This document shows, one piece after another, positions 8,524 through 19,408 of a stretch of DNA of 36,766 bases (positions are counted from its first letter, which is position 1; every line of letters begins with the position of its first letter). This DNA is from Desulfuromonadales bacterium. Lineage in GTDB: Bacteria; Desulfobacterota; Desulfuromonadia; Desulfuromonadales; JACZKF01. The position numbers and the translations under genes were made by a program. The stretch spans positions 26,637 through 63,402 of the forward strand of contig JARFUG010000011.1 of NCBI GenBank assembly GCA_029289095.1, given 5' to 3'. The notes under the pieces were generated by a model. That model saw only the letters and a program-made list of their open reading frames with translations, had not been told where the DNA came from and did no database searches.

Positions 8524-9119
8524 CGTCATCGCCTCTCGACCTCTCCGCCCAGGCGGCGGCTCTCGCCGCCGACCTGTGCGCCAGAGTCCCCCAGTTCAGC
8601 CACATCGACACCGGCAGAGTCCTTTTCGCACTCTCCCGATCGCGAGCCGAAGGGACGCACGGCACTTATGCCCGCATCGCCCCCTTGCGTTTCGCCGAAG
8701 GACATGACGAATACACCCGGCGGCGCAGGGGGATGCTCGAGACGTTCCGGATGCCGGCGCTGCGTCATGAGGGGCGCGACATCCTCTACGTCGTCTACCT
8801 CATGGTCCCGCGCTTCCTGCGCCTGACCGCCGCCCAGAAGCTAAACACCCTCGCCCACGAGCTCTACCACATCTCTGAGCGCTTTGATGGGGATCTGCGC
8901 CGCTTCCCGGGGCGCAACTTCGCCCACGGCGCCTCCCGCGCCGCCTACAATCGACGCATCGAAGGTCTGATCGAAACCTACCGCGCCTCCTCACCGGATC
9001 CCGCCCTGCAACAATTCCTGCACCTGAACGAAGAGAAGTGGAGAACGGGAGAGCTCTCCCTGACCGGCCTCAGCGTCCCCCTCCCCCGCGCCCGCCTCGT
9101 CGCCCGCCGACGGGCGTGA
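8520..9119 (+). CDS. Zincin-like putative metallopeptidase
   Basis: 199 residues with the metal-binding motif HELYH in KLNTLAHELYHISERFDG (about 113-117). A following histidine in NFAHGASRAAY (about 137) could be the third ligand. This is like the small putative metallopeptidase family also found in phages. There is no signal peptide and no membrane segment, so it should be cytoplasmic. The start overlaps the cytochrome stop. Near the N-terminus is TYARIAPLRFAEGHDEYT, of unknown meaning. Function is not known; a role in handling its partner cytochrome is only a guess, as the two would be in different compartments. Confidence 0.75.
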   Translation: MTSSPLDLSAQAAALAADLCARVPQFSHIDTGRVLFALSRSRAEGTHGTYARIAPLRFAEGHDEYTRRRRGMLETFRMPALRHEGRDILYVVYLMVPRFLRLTAAQKLNTLAHELYHISERFDGDLRRFPGRNFAHGASRAAYNRRIEGLIETYRASSPDPALQQFLHLNEEKWRTGELSLTGLSVPLPRARLVARRRA

Positions 9120-9149
9120 TATCGAGAGACTACAACTCCCAACTCCTGA

Positions 9150-9276
9150 TAAAATCGCAAAAACCCGAAAATCCACCACCAAGACTCCAAGGCGCCAAGT
9201 AAAGAACATTTGTCTTATGAAAAGTTTTTCTTGGTGTCTTTGTGTCTTGGTGGTGAAAAAAGAACTTTTTGCAAGA
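9150..9276. repeat. Inverted CACCAAGACACCAAG hairpin repeat, copy 2 (family A)
   Basis: The left arm is CGCAAAAACCCGAAAATCC followed by ACCACCAAGACTCCAAGGCG. The right arm is CTTGGTGTCTTTGTGTC followed by TTGGTGGTGAAAAAAG and CTTTTTGCAAG. The loop is about 30 nt. The outermost pairing is CGCAAAAA with TTTTTGCAAG. The array fills the gap between the convergent metallopeptidase and outer-membrane genes. A single CAACTCCCAACTCCTG half-array (family B) sits just before it, at 9132-9147. Confidence 0.8.
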
Positions 9277-9294
9277 CCATCAACTCCCGGCTTC

Positions 9295-10320
9295 TCAGAA
9301 CAGAATCCCCTGCGACCTGTAGGCGCCGAAGATCATGTCGAGGCGCAGCAGAATGCCGGGCGAGGCGTCGTAGTTCTCTTCGCGGGGGAAAGCAAGCTGG
9401 GGGGTGACTTCGAAATAGAGCCACTCGCGCCAGATTCTCTGCCGGTAGGAGACGAAGAGCCGCACTTCTTCCAAGGCGTGGCTTGGGCGGGTGACGAAGC
9501 CGTTGTTCCACCCGTACTGGAGGATGCGGTTGCGACTCAGGGGTTGGTAGAGGATGAAGTGCAGCCCATAAAAGTAGCCATCCTCATCGTCGAACCAGGC
9601 CCCCTCGGCCGTCGTCCTGAAGAAATACCGCTCATACAGGGGACGTTCGAAATCGAGGCTCGTCCGAATCTCGGAGCGCCCGTCGGAGTACCCCCTGAAG
9701 CGCTGGGTGAAGCGCATCTCCCAGTCCCGAACGGGGACGGTATGACGATAGCGCGGCTCGACGAGAAGGACCGGGGTCCCCCTCCGGAAGCGCAGGCCGG
9801 AGCTGATGCTGATGTTCTGACGCAGCGTCGAGAGGAAGAAGTAACGAAGACCGACAGTGGCGCCTCGCTCCCGCTGCTCGAAAATCGGCTGACGGCGCGC
9901 CTCCGGAGAGAAGAGCCTCTCGCGTTCCTCCTCCTCGCCTGTGAAGAAAAGGCGCAGGCGCTCGCCGACGAGGGGGAGATCGAGACGCAAAGAGCTGCGA
10001 AGATCGACCGTGAAAAGATCCCCCTCTTCGGAAAAATTGGTGACGCTGAGGCGAAGGCGCGTCTCGGTCTCCTCCCGCACCGTCCGTTCGTCGCTGAAAA
10101 AGGAGTCGATCCACCGGGCCGACGCGAGGACCGCCTCGGTGACCCTTTCGTGGGTGACATCGATGAGCCCGGGCTCCTCCTCGGGATCGATCTCCTTCGG
10201 AAGCAAAACTCCAGACTCCTCGTCCTCGACAGGGATCGACGAAATGTCGGCATGCAGATTTGCGACCGACCCGAGCAGAAATCCCGCCACCAAAAATAAG
10301 ATCACCCGTCGCTGAGGCAC
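9295..10320 (-). CDS. Outer-membrane beta-barrel protein, unknown function
   Basis: 341 residues. The N-terminal signal peptide is RRVILFLVAGFLLGSVANLHA, likely cut after LHA (about residue 24). An acidic stretch (VEDEESGVLLPKEIDPEEEPG) and a helix follow. From about residue 85 to the end there are alternating amphipathic strands rich in aromatic and arginine residues (RLRLSVTNFSEE, TVGLRYFFLS, ISISSGLRFRRG, WEMRFTQRFRGYS), ending in phenylalanine (QGILF), as barrel proteins do. The start is a GTG at 10320 with GGAGG 4 nt upstream. It lies downstream of carB beyond a terminator, so it is probably expressed separately. Confidence 0.75.
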   Translation of the reverse strand: MPQRRVILFLVAGFLLGSVANLHADISSIPVEDEESGVLLPKEIDPEEEPGLIDVTHERVTEAVLASARWIDSFFSDERTVREETETRLRLSVTNFSEEGDLFTVDLRSSLRLDLPLVGERLRLFFTGEEEERERLFSPEARRQPIFEQRERGATVGLRYFFLSTLRQNISISSGLRFRRGTPVLLVEPRYRHTVPVRDWEMRFTQRFRGYSDGRSEIRTSLDFERPLYERYFFRTTAEGAWFDDEDGYFYGLHFILYQPLSRNRILQYGWNNGFVTRPSHALEEVRLFVSYRQRIWREWLYFEVTPQLAFPREENYDASPGILLRLDMIFGAYRSQGILF

Positions 10321-10397
10321 ATCTCCTCCATCATGTTATGGATGCTGTCTCATTATACATCGGGACGGTCACAGCGCTTCATCCAGGATGCGAAAGA

Positions 10398-10432
10398 CAA
10401 AAAAATACGCCCCGAGGCAGTGTCTCGGGGCG
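10398..10432 (-). terminator. Rho-independent terminator after carB
   Basis: Read on the minus strand: a stem of CGCCCCGAGACA against TGCCTCGGGGCG, then TATTTTTTTG. The near-perfect 9-10 bp GC stem with a T run lies 30 bp after the carB stop. Confidence 0.9.
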
Positions 10433-10460
10433 CTTATCCGACGCTGAAGGTTCGGCCGGG

Positions 10461-13661
<3,201 letters not shown>

Positions 13662-13810
13662 GTATCTCTCCTTCTCGCCTGCCGATGCTTATTTTGCGCG
13701 CAAACTATGTCAAAATTCAGGCGCCGAAGCAAGACCATTGGCGCCTTCTGCACAAAAAAACGTCCGGCCGCGCCCTTCGCAACTCCTATCAAAGGAGAGC
13801 CAGTCCGACG

Positions 13811-14674
13811 TCAATAAATCTTGCGGCGCGAAAAGGTCGAGCCGATGACGTTGAAGGTGTTCTCCACGATGAAGAGCGCCTCGGGATCCTCGGTGAAGAC
13901 GATCTCTTCGAGGCGCTTGAGCTGGATGTTGTTGATCACTGTGAGCAGCACCTCCTTGCGGCGGTTGTGATAGGCGCCGCGTCCGTCGAGGAAGGTGCTT
14001 CCGATCCTGAGACGCTTCATGATGGAGCCGGCGATGCGGTCGGTGTGCTCCGAGACGATGATCGCAAGCTTGCGCTGGCTGAACATCGAAAGGAAATAAT
14101 CCATCGCCGCCGAGGAGACGAATACCATGATCAGCGAAGCGATGACGAGATCGACTTCGAGGTGAAGCAGGCTGAAGGAGAAGAGGACGAGATTGAAAAC
14201 GAAATAGAATTTGCCGAGACCGATGTTGAAACGCTGCCAGAGGATCACCCCCACAACGTCGAGCCCTCCGTTGGAACCGAGGGAGCGCAGGACGATCCCC
14301 GCCCCTGCACCGATGAGCGCTCCGCAGCTCACCGCGGCGTAGAGCTGGTTCTGGATGCCGAAATTGACATCGATCAGAGCATAGGCGCCCCCCGTCAGGA
14401 GCATGGCGTAGAGGCTGTAGAGAAGAAACCGGTGTCCGATGAAAAACCAGCCCAGGATGAACATCGGGACATTCAGGACGATGTACCAGAGTCCCGGGCC
14501 GAGGGCGCCGCTCAGGGTGTGGATCAGGACCGAGACCCCGAAGAGCCCTGCCGGGACGAAGCCGTGAGAGGCGGCGATCCCTTTGAGAGATACGGCGTAC
14601 AGCAAAGAGCCGATGGTGATGAGGAGCAGGTTCCAGGGGATGGAGTAGGCGATTCCATGTGTCTGCTTTGCCAA
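13811..14674 (-). CDS. YitT family membrane protein (DUF161/DUF2179)
   Basis: A 287-residue inner-membrane protein: five or six hydrophobic segments in the first ~190 residues (IPWNLLLITIGSLLYAVSL, LWYIVLNVPMFILGWFFI, LYAMLLTGGAYALI and others) and a C-terminal cytoplasmic DUF2179 domain (KLAIIVSEHTDRIAGSIMK, GAYHNRRKEVLLTVI). The conserved SNGGLDVVGVIL motif is present. Function is unknown; transport has been proposed for the family. The start is a TTG at 14674: AAGGAGG lies 7 nt upstream, and the 23 extra residues of the longer open frame have no ribosome site and poor composition. It is transcribed divergently from the FAD oxidase. Confidence 0.88.
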   Translation of the reverse strand: MAKQTHGIAYSIPWNLLLITIGSLLYAVSLKGIAASHGFVPAGLFGVSVLIHTLSGALGPGLWYIVLNVPMFILGWFFIGHRFLLYSLYAMLLTGGAYALIDVNFGIQNQLYAAVSCGALIGAGAGIVLRSLGSNGGLDVVGVILWQRFNIGLGKFYFVFNLVLFSFSLLHLEVDLVIASLIMVFVSSAAMDYFLSMFSQRKLAIIVSEHTDRIAGSIMKRLRIGSTFLDGRGAYHNRRKEVLLTVINNIQLKRLEEIVFTEDPEALFIVENTFNVIGSTFSRRKIY

Positions 14675-14801
14675 TTTTATTCCTCCTTGCAAAGGGGTCA
14701 ATCGACCACAGACCGGAAGAAATGTCAACCCGAAGGGGACCAAACCGCTTGCAACCGCTTCGTCATGGTCTATACATCAGGCATGCGACAAGGAGGCGCC
14801 C

Positions 14802-15995
14802 ATGCCGGTCTCGTGGTCCAACTGGTCTGGAAGTCTGCAGTTCGAACCGCAGGAGATCCGATCTCCCGCCACCGAGGAGGAATTGGCCGAACTCGTGCGC
14901 CGCGCGGCGCACGATGGCCGCTGCGTTCGTGTCGTCGGATCGGGGCACTCCTCGACCCCTCTGGTGCAGACCCCCCATACCCTCGTCTCGCTGGAAAAGC
15001 TTCGAGGGCTCGAATCGTTCGAGGCTTCAGGACGCGAAGCGACGATCAGGGCGGGAACGACCCTCAAGGAGGCCAACTCGGCGCTGCTCGAGGTCGGCCT
15101 GGCCGTTCACAATCTCGGCGACGTCGACTTCCAGACCGTTGCCGGCGTGGTCGGCACCGGGACCCACGGCACCGGCCGCACCCTGCCGATCATCCCCGAC
15201 GTCCTGACCGGGGTGCGTCTCGTCGACGGCAGCGGAGAGATCCGGGAATTTCGCGCCGAGGACGACCCGGACTTCTTCCGGGCGGCGCGCGTCTGCCTGG
15301 GCGCCCTGGGGATCTTCACCTCCCTTCGCATGCGCATGCTTCCGGCCTACCAGCTCCGCCGCCGCGAGTGGTGCACCCACGTCGAGGACTGCCTCGAGAA
15401 TCTCGACCGCCTCATGAACGAGAACCGCAACTGCGACTTCTACTGGTATCCGCGCAGCGATCTGGTCAAGATCCGCACCCTGAACATCCCGGGGCAGGGA
15501 TCGGCCGATCTCCCTTTCGCCCGCTGCATCCAGGACATCACCGGCTGGATGGGGGATGTCCTGCCGAAGCAGCGCGAGCTTCGCTTCGACGAGATGGAGT
15601 ACTGGCTCCCTGCCGAAGCCGGCCCCGAATGCTTCCGCAAAGTGCGCCGCCGCGTAAAAGAGACGCACCGGCGCGACGTCGCCTGGCGCGTCCTGTACCG
15701 CTCCGTGGCGGCCGATGACGCGTACCTGAGCGGCGCCCACGGACGCGACACCGTCACCATTTCGCTGCATCAGAACGCCGGCCTGCCTTTCGACGACTAC
15801 TTCAACGATATCGAGCCGCTCTTCCGTCACTACGGAGGGCGACCGCACTGGGGCAAAAAGCACACTCTCAAGGCGAAGGATCTGATGAGGCTCTATCCGA
15901 AGTGGGAGGATTTCCGGGCCGTTCGCCGACGCCTCGATCCCGATGGGACGTTTCTCAATCCCTATCTCAGGCGGATTTTTGGAGATGGAGGGTGA
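14802..15995 (+). CDS. FAD-linked oxidoreductase, D-arabinono-1,4-lactone oxidase family
   Basis: A 397-residue member of the vanillyl-alcohol oxidase superfamily. The N-terminal FAD-binding half (about 15-185) shows VRVVGSGHSSTPL, where H49 is the position that carries covalent FAD in aldonolactone oxidases, then AVHNLGDVDFQTVAGVVGTG and THGTG. The C-terminal ALO domain shows the family ending HWGKKHTLKAKDL and RRRLDPDGTFLNPYL. Such enzymes oxidise sugar lactones or alditols with O2 or another acceptor; the true substrate here is open, and oxygen use would be odd in an anaerobe. Start ATG 14802 has AAGGAGG 5 nt upstream. The stop is followed by a repeat array. Confidence 0.87.
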   Translation: MPVSWSNWSGSLQFEPQEIRSPATEEELAELVRRAAHDGRCVRVVGSGHSSTPLVQTPHTLVSLEKLRGLESFEASGREATIRAGTTLKEANSALLEVGLAVHNLGDVDFQTVAGVVGTGTHGTGRTLPIIPDVLTGVRLVDGSGEIREFRAEDDPDFFRAARVCLGALGIFTSLRMRMLPAYQLRRREWCTHVEDCLENLDRLMNENRNCDFYWYPRSDLVKIRTLNIPGQGSADLPFARCIQDITGWMGDVLPKQRELRFDEMEYWLPAEAGPECFRKVRRRVKETHRRDVAWRVLYRSVAADDAYLSGAHGRDTVTISLHQNAGLPFDDYFNDIEPLFRHYGGRPHWGKKHTLKAKDLMRLYPKWEDFRAVRRRLDPDGTFLNPYLRRIFGDGG

Positions 15996-16020
15996 GGGAT
16001 GAGCAAAGCAAAGCAAGATA

Positions 16021-16126
16021 ACTTGTTTTTTCACCACCAAGTCACCAAGATCACCAAGTAAAACCCTATCAACTGGTTTTCTTTGTGTCTTGGTGTCTTT
16101 GTGGTGGAGTTTTTGTCTTTTTGCGA
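16021..16126. repeat. Inverted CACCAAGACACCAAG hairpin repeat, copy 3 (family A)
   Basis: The left arm, CACCACCAAGTCACCAAGAT, starts at 16032. The right arm, ending in TTGGTGTCTTTGTGGTGGAG, is at about 16090-16110. The loop is about 25 nt. It lies between the oxidase stop and the ribosome site of the ASRT-like gene, so a hairpin here would lie in, or just before, the leader of that gene. Confidence 0.8.
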
Positions 16127-16152
16127 GACAATCAAGCAAAGGAGACTAAAAA

Positions 16153-16524
16153 ATGAAGGCGATCGGCCGTACACTTTGGGCGATTGCAGGGGGACGAATC
16201 CCCCTGCAGAGCACGGGGAGAGAGCCCGATTTCACCAGCCGGGACGAACTCTCTTTGCTGAACACCGGAGGAACCGAGGCCAGCGTCGAAATCACCATCT
16301 TCTATGCGGACCGCGACCCCGTCGGACCTTACCGCGTCACCATCGGCGCGCGGCGCACCCGCACGGTGCGCATCAACGATCTCATCGACCCTGAAGCGGT
16401 TCCCCTGGAGACCGATTACGCCGGAGTCGTCGAATCGGATCTCCCGATCGTCGTTCAATTCAACCGTCTCGATTCCCGGCAGGCGGAGAACGCCGTCACC
16501 TCAACGCTCGCCTATCCCGTCTGA
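16153..16524 (+). CDS. Anabaena sensory rhodopsin transducer (ASRT) family protein
   Basis: A 123-residue soluble beta-rich protein that matches, from memory, the ASRT family along its whole length: IGRTLWAIAGGRIPLQSTG, EASVEITIFYADRDPVGPYR, ARRTRTVRINDLIDP, SDLPIVVQFNRLDSRQAENA and the final STLAYPV. In Anabaena this tetrameric protein binds the cytoplasmic side of sensory rhodopsin. Homologues occur in many bacteria without rhodopsin, where a ligand-binding role, perhaps for a sugar or another small molecule, has been suggested. AAAGGAGA lies 8 nt before the ATG. There is no rhodopsin gene in the window; the nearest neighbours are a sugar-lactone-type oxidase and a histidine kinase. Confidence 0.88.
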   Translation: MKAIGRTLWAIAGGRIPLQSTGREPDFTSRDELSLLNTGGTEASVEITIFYADRDPVGPYRVTIGARRTRTVRINDLIDPEAVPLETDYAGVVESDLPIVVQFNRLDSRQAENAVTSTLAYPV

Positions 16525-16661
16525 TGTTGATCCGTCGCATTTTGATGCAATTTATTGTTTTCTTTTCCCTTCTTTGCCTGTAGCATACTCCCGATAGATG
16601 AGCACTATTATCTTAATTCTCCTCTGGAGGGGGCTTTACCCCCAAATCGCAGCCTCGCATT

Positions 16662-18929
16662 TTGAAAACTTCAAATCCTCCCAACAGCCCAAAGGAACCC
16701 CGCTTACGACCGAAGGTCCTCCTTCCTTTGGTGCTGACCCTCCTTTTCGTTCTCTCCCTCTTTTTCTTCTTCGGCCAGCGCTTTCTCGAACGGGACCTTC
16801 AGATCGAGATCTCCCTGCACACCGAGGCGGTCGACACCCTCTTCGAGCAGATTCTCGCCCGCAGGGCCGAGGCGATGAAGGCCGCCATTTCCCAACTGGC
16901 GCTCAGCGAAGAGCTGCGCGAAGCGATGCAGCGCGGCGACCGCGCTCTTCTGCTGCAGAGAGCGGAAAAACACTACCGCCCACTCCTTGAAGAGCACGGC
17001 ATCAGCCTTTTCTACTTTCACCTCCCTGATCGCAGCGTCTTCCTGAGAGTTCATCGGCCCGAACTCTTCGGAGACGTGGTGGAGCGCTCCACCCTGGTGC
17101 GCGCCGCAACCGAGCAACGTCCGACCTCGGGGATGGAGTTGGGAGTTCTCGGCAACTTTTCACTGCGCTCGGTCGTCCCGTGGACGGTCGACGGGGAGGT
17201 GATCGGCTATATCGAACTCGGCCGCGAAATGCAGACCTTGCTCGTCGAACTGAGCGAATCCGGCCGCAGCGAATTCATCTTTCTCCTCGACAAGGAGCAT
17301 CTGGACCGGGCGACGTGGGAAGAATGGATGCGAAACCGCGGACATGCGCCCAAATGGGACGCCCTCCCCGGCCAGGTCCTCATCGACAGCACCTTCGTCC
17401 CATGGCCCGACGCTGCGCAGCTTATCCATGCGGAGATGGACCTGGCTCGGATCGAAATCGACGGACGCACCTTCCAGGGAGCGCGTCTGCCTTTGCACGA
17501 TGCGGGGGAAGAGGTCATCGGAACGATCCTGGTGCTGCGCGACGTGACGCAGCGCCTCAGAGAGTTTCGCAACTCCCTCGCGATGCTGATCGGCGCATGC
17601 TTCGCCCTGGGCGCGGCGCTTTTCGTCTCCTCCTACATCACCCTGGGGCGGGCGGACCGCAGCCTTAGCGAATCGAGGCGCCGACTTCTCGACCAGATCG
17701 CAAGAACCGAAGGAGCCCGGCGCGAGCTCGAAATCGAGAACGCCGAGCGCCGCCAGGCCGAGGCGGAGCTGGAGAGCGCCCGCGCCGAACTGGAGCGGCG
17801 GGTCCAGGAGCGCACGATGCAGCTCAACGATTCCCTCGGCGCCGTTAGTCGGGTGAAAGACCAGCTCCAGGGGATCCTCGGTTCGGTTCAGGACGCCCTT
17901 GTCGCCGTCGATGCTCAAGGAAAGATCCTGCAGATGAATCATGCGGCGGAGAAGATGTTCGGCGTTACGCTCGTCGGGGCGCGCGGCCGATCCATCGAAG
18001 AGTTCGCCCCCCCGGCGATCCGGGAGAGAATCCTGGATGCCCTTGATTCCAGGACCGCCGGGACCGAATTCGACTTCGAAGTCCCCCCGTCGCAGGAGGG
18101 GGACGGAAAGATCCTGCAGGTCGTCACCTCCATCATTGGACGCAACGAAGAGGATTTCGGCGGCATGATCTTTCTCGCCCGCGACATGACCCGGGAGCGG
18201 CAGATCGATCGCATCAAGAGCGAGTTCATCTCCACCGCCGCCCACGAACTGCGCACCCCCGTGACCTCGATCCTCGGCTTTTCAGAACTCATGCTCCAGG
18301 AACACGACTTCACCCCCGCCGAACAGGCCGAGTTTCTCACCATCATCCGCGACAAGGCCGATGCGCTCTCGGAACTCATCGACGACCTGCTCGATGTCAG
18401 CCGCATCGAGTCGGGCCGGGGGGTCGAACTGCACCGTTCTCCGATTACGGTGGAAGAGCTGATCACTCCCATCATCCGGCAATACCAGAGGGTGACTTCG
18501 AGCCATTCGATCAAGCTGTCGCTCAGCGCACCCGGCGTCAGCCTCGAAGTCGACAAGGGAAAGATCGGCCAGGTCCTGGAGAATCTTCTCAGCAACGCCG
18601 TGAAGTACGCCCCGAAAGGGGGCGCAGTTCACGTGAGCGGAGAAAGAGGAGAAGAGGGAGAGTACCGGATTTCCGTGCGGGACGAGGGGATCGGCATGAG
18701 TCCGGAGGAGGTCGACAGGATATTCGAAAAATTCTTCCGGGCCGACAGCACCGATTCGGCCGTCTCGGGGACGGGGCTTGGGATGACCATCGTCAAGAGC
18801 ATCGTCGAGGCCCACGGCGGAAAGATCCTGGTGCAGAGCGCGCGGGGAAAAGGGACGACCGTCACCTTCACCCTCCCGATGGTGCAGGCCGAAGACCTTT
18901 CGGAAGAAAAAGGGCCCTATTCTTCGTAA
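16662..18929 (+). CDS. Membrane-bound PAS sensor histidine kinase
   Basis: 755 residues. A first membrane segment (about 19-41) and a second (about 302-325) bracket a ~260-residue periplasmic sensor of Cache type (SLFYFHLPDRSVFLRVHRPE, RSVVPWTVDGEVIGYIELG). A coiled coil (about 330-400), a PAS domain (about 405-515), the HisKA dimer domain with phosphoacceptor H528 (STAAHELRTPVTS) and a HATPase domain (ENLLSNAVKYAP, DEGIGMSPEE, GTGLGM) follow. There is no receiver domain and no adjacent response regulator, so it is an orphan kinase. The start is taken as TTG 16662, which puts basic residues before the first helix; no clear ribosome site is seen, so the start is uncertain. Its 3' end overlaps the convergent DUF1330 gene by 13 bp. 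Confidence 0.9.
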   Translation: MKTSNPPNSPKEPRLRPKVLLPLVLTLLFVLSLFFFFGQRFLERDLQIEISLHTEAVDTLFEQILARRAEAMKAAISQLALSEELREAMQRGDRALLLQRAEKHYRPLLEEHGISLFYFHLPDRSVFLRVHRPELFGDVVERSTLVRAATEQRPTSGMELGVLGNFSLRSVVPWTVDGEVIGYIELGREMQTLLVELSESGRSEFIFLLDKEHLDRATWEEWMRNRGHAPKWDALPGQVLIDSTFVPWPDAAQLIHAEMDLARIEIDGRTFQGARLPLHDAGEEVIGTILVLRDVTQRLREFRNSLAMLIGACFALGAALFVSSYITLGRADRSLSESRRRLLDQIARTEGARRELEIENAERRQAEAELESARAELERRVQERTMQLNDSLGAVSRVKDQLQGILGSVQDALVAVDAQGKILQMNHAAEKMFGVTLVGARGRSIEEFAPPAIRERILDALDSRTAGTEFDFEVPPSQEGDGKILQVVTSIIGRNEEDFGGMIFLARDMTRERQIDRIKSEFISTAAHELRTPVTSILGFSELMLQEHDFTPAEQAEFLTIIRDKADALSELIDDLLDVSRIESGRGVELHRSPITVEELITPIIRQYQRVTSSHSIKLSLSAPGVSLEVDKGKIGQVLENLLSNAVKYAPKGGAVHVSGERGEEGEYRISVRDEGIGMSPEEVDRIFEKFFRADSTDSAVSGTGLGMTIVKSIVEAHGGKILVQSARGKGTTVTFTLPMVQAEDLSEEKGPYSS

Positions 18930-19201
18930 GTCGCAATCACGACATCGGCGGCCCTGTCCCGAAGCGCAATCAGCGCCTGGTACGACGCCGAGGCGAACCA
19001 CTTTTCCAACGTGCCGTGATCGCGGAACCTGATGACGACCGCCCGGTCGCACCGATGCTCGCCGGCGAGGACCAAGACGCGCCTGCCGCGAAAAACGACC
19101 TGCGTCTCGAATGGCCGGAGCGACTCTGCGACCCCTTTCACGTACTCCTCCCACAACGCCTCGTCCTTGACGCGGATGTGCCCGATCAGATAAGCCGCCA
19201 T
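18917..19201 (-). CDS. DUF1330 family protein
   Basis: A 94-residue dimeric alpha/beta-barrel type protein: MAAYLIGHIRVKDEALWEEY at the start, FRGRRVLVLAGEHRCDRAVV in the middle and EKWFASASYQALIALRDRAA near the end, all typical of DUF1330. The biochemical role is unknown. ATG 19201 is chosen because GGAGGAG is directly upstream; an earlier in-frame start at 19225 has none. The last 13 bp overlap the end of the convergent histidine kinase gene. Confidence 0.88.
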   Translation of the reverse strand: MAAYLIGHIRVKDEALWEEYVKGVAESLRPFETQVVFRGRRVLVLAGEHRCDRAVVIRFRDHGTLEKWFASASYQALIALRDRAADVVIATYEE

Positions 19202-19304
19202 TTCTCCTCCATCTGAATCATTCATTCAAGACGTTCTCACTTCTGCGCTCTTCCCTCCGGCGGGACAATCCACTATGATGGGTCGGTTTTGGCTGCTGGA
19301 GTGA

Positions 19305-19381
19305 CGCGTGAGGAATGAGGCGGATTTCTCAAGCAAAAACAAGCTCTCACGCTTTTCCTCCTCACTCCCAACTCCTCACGG
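19305..19381. repeat. Inverted CTCCTAA-type array, copy 2 (family B)
   Basis: CGTGAGGAATGAGGCGG at 19306-19323 opposes CCTCCTCACTCCCAACTCC TCACG at 19357-19380, with a loop of about 30 nt. It sits just upstream of the transporter gene, in the same sequence family as 8160-8240. Confidence 0.75.
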
Positions 19382-19408
19382 ATTTAAGCACTATATTCTG
19401 GAGCCCCG

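Noticed and set aside
13721-13746. AGGCGCC/GGCGCCT hairpin between carB and the YitT gene as a terminator
   Set aside because: The stem is only 6-7 bp with a 14-nt loop and lacks a T run at the right place, so it is not called.
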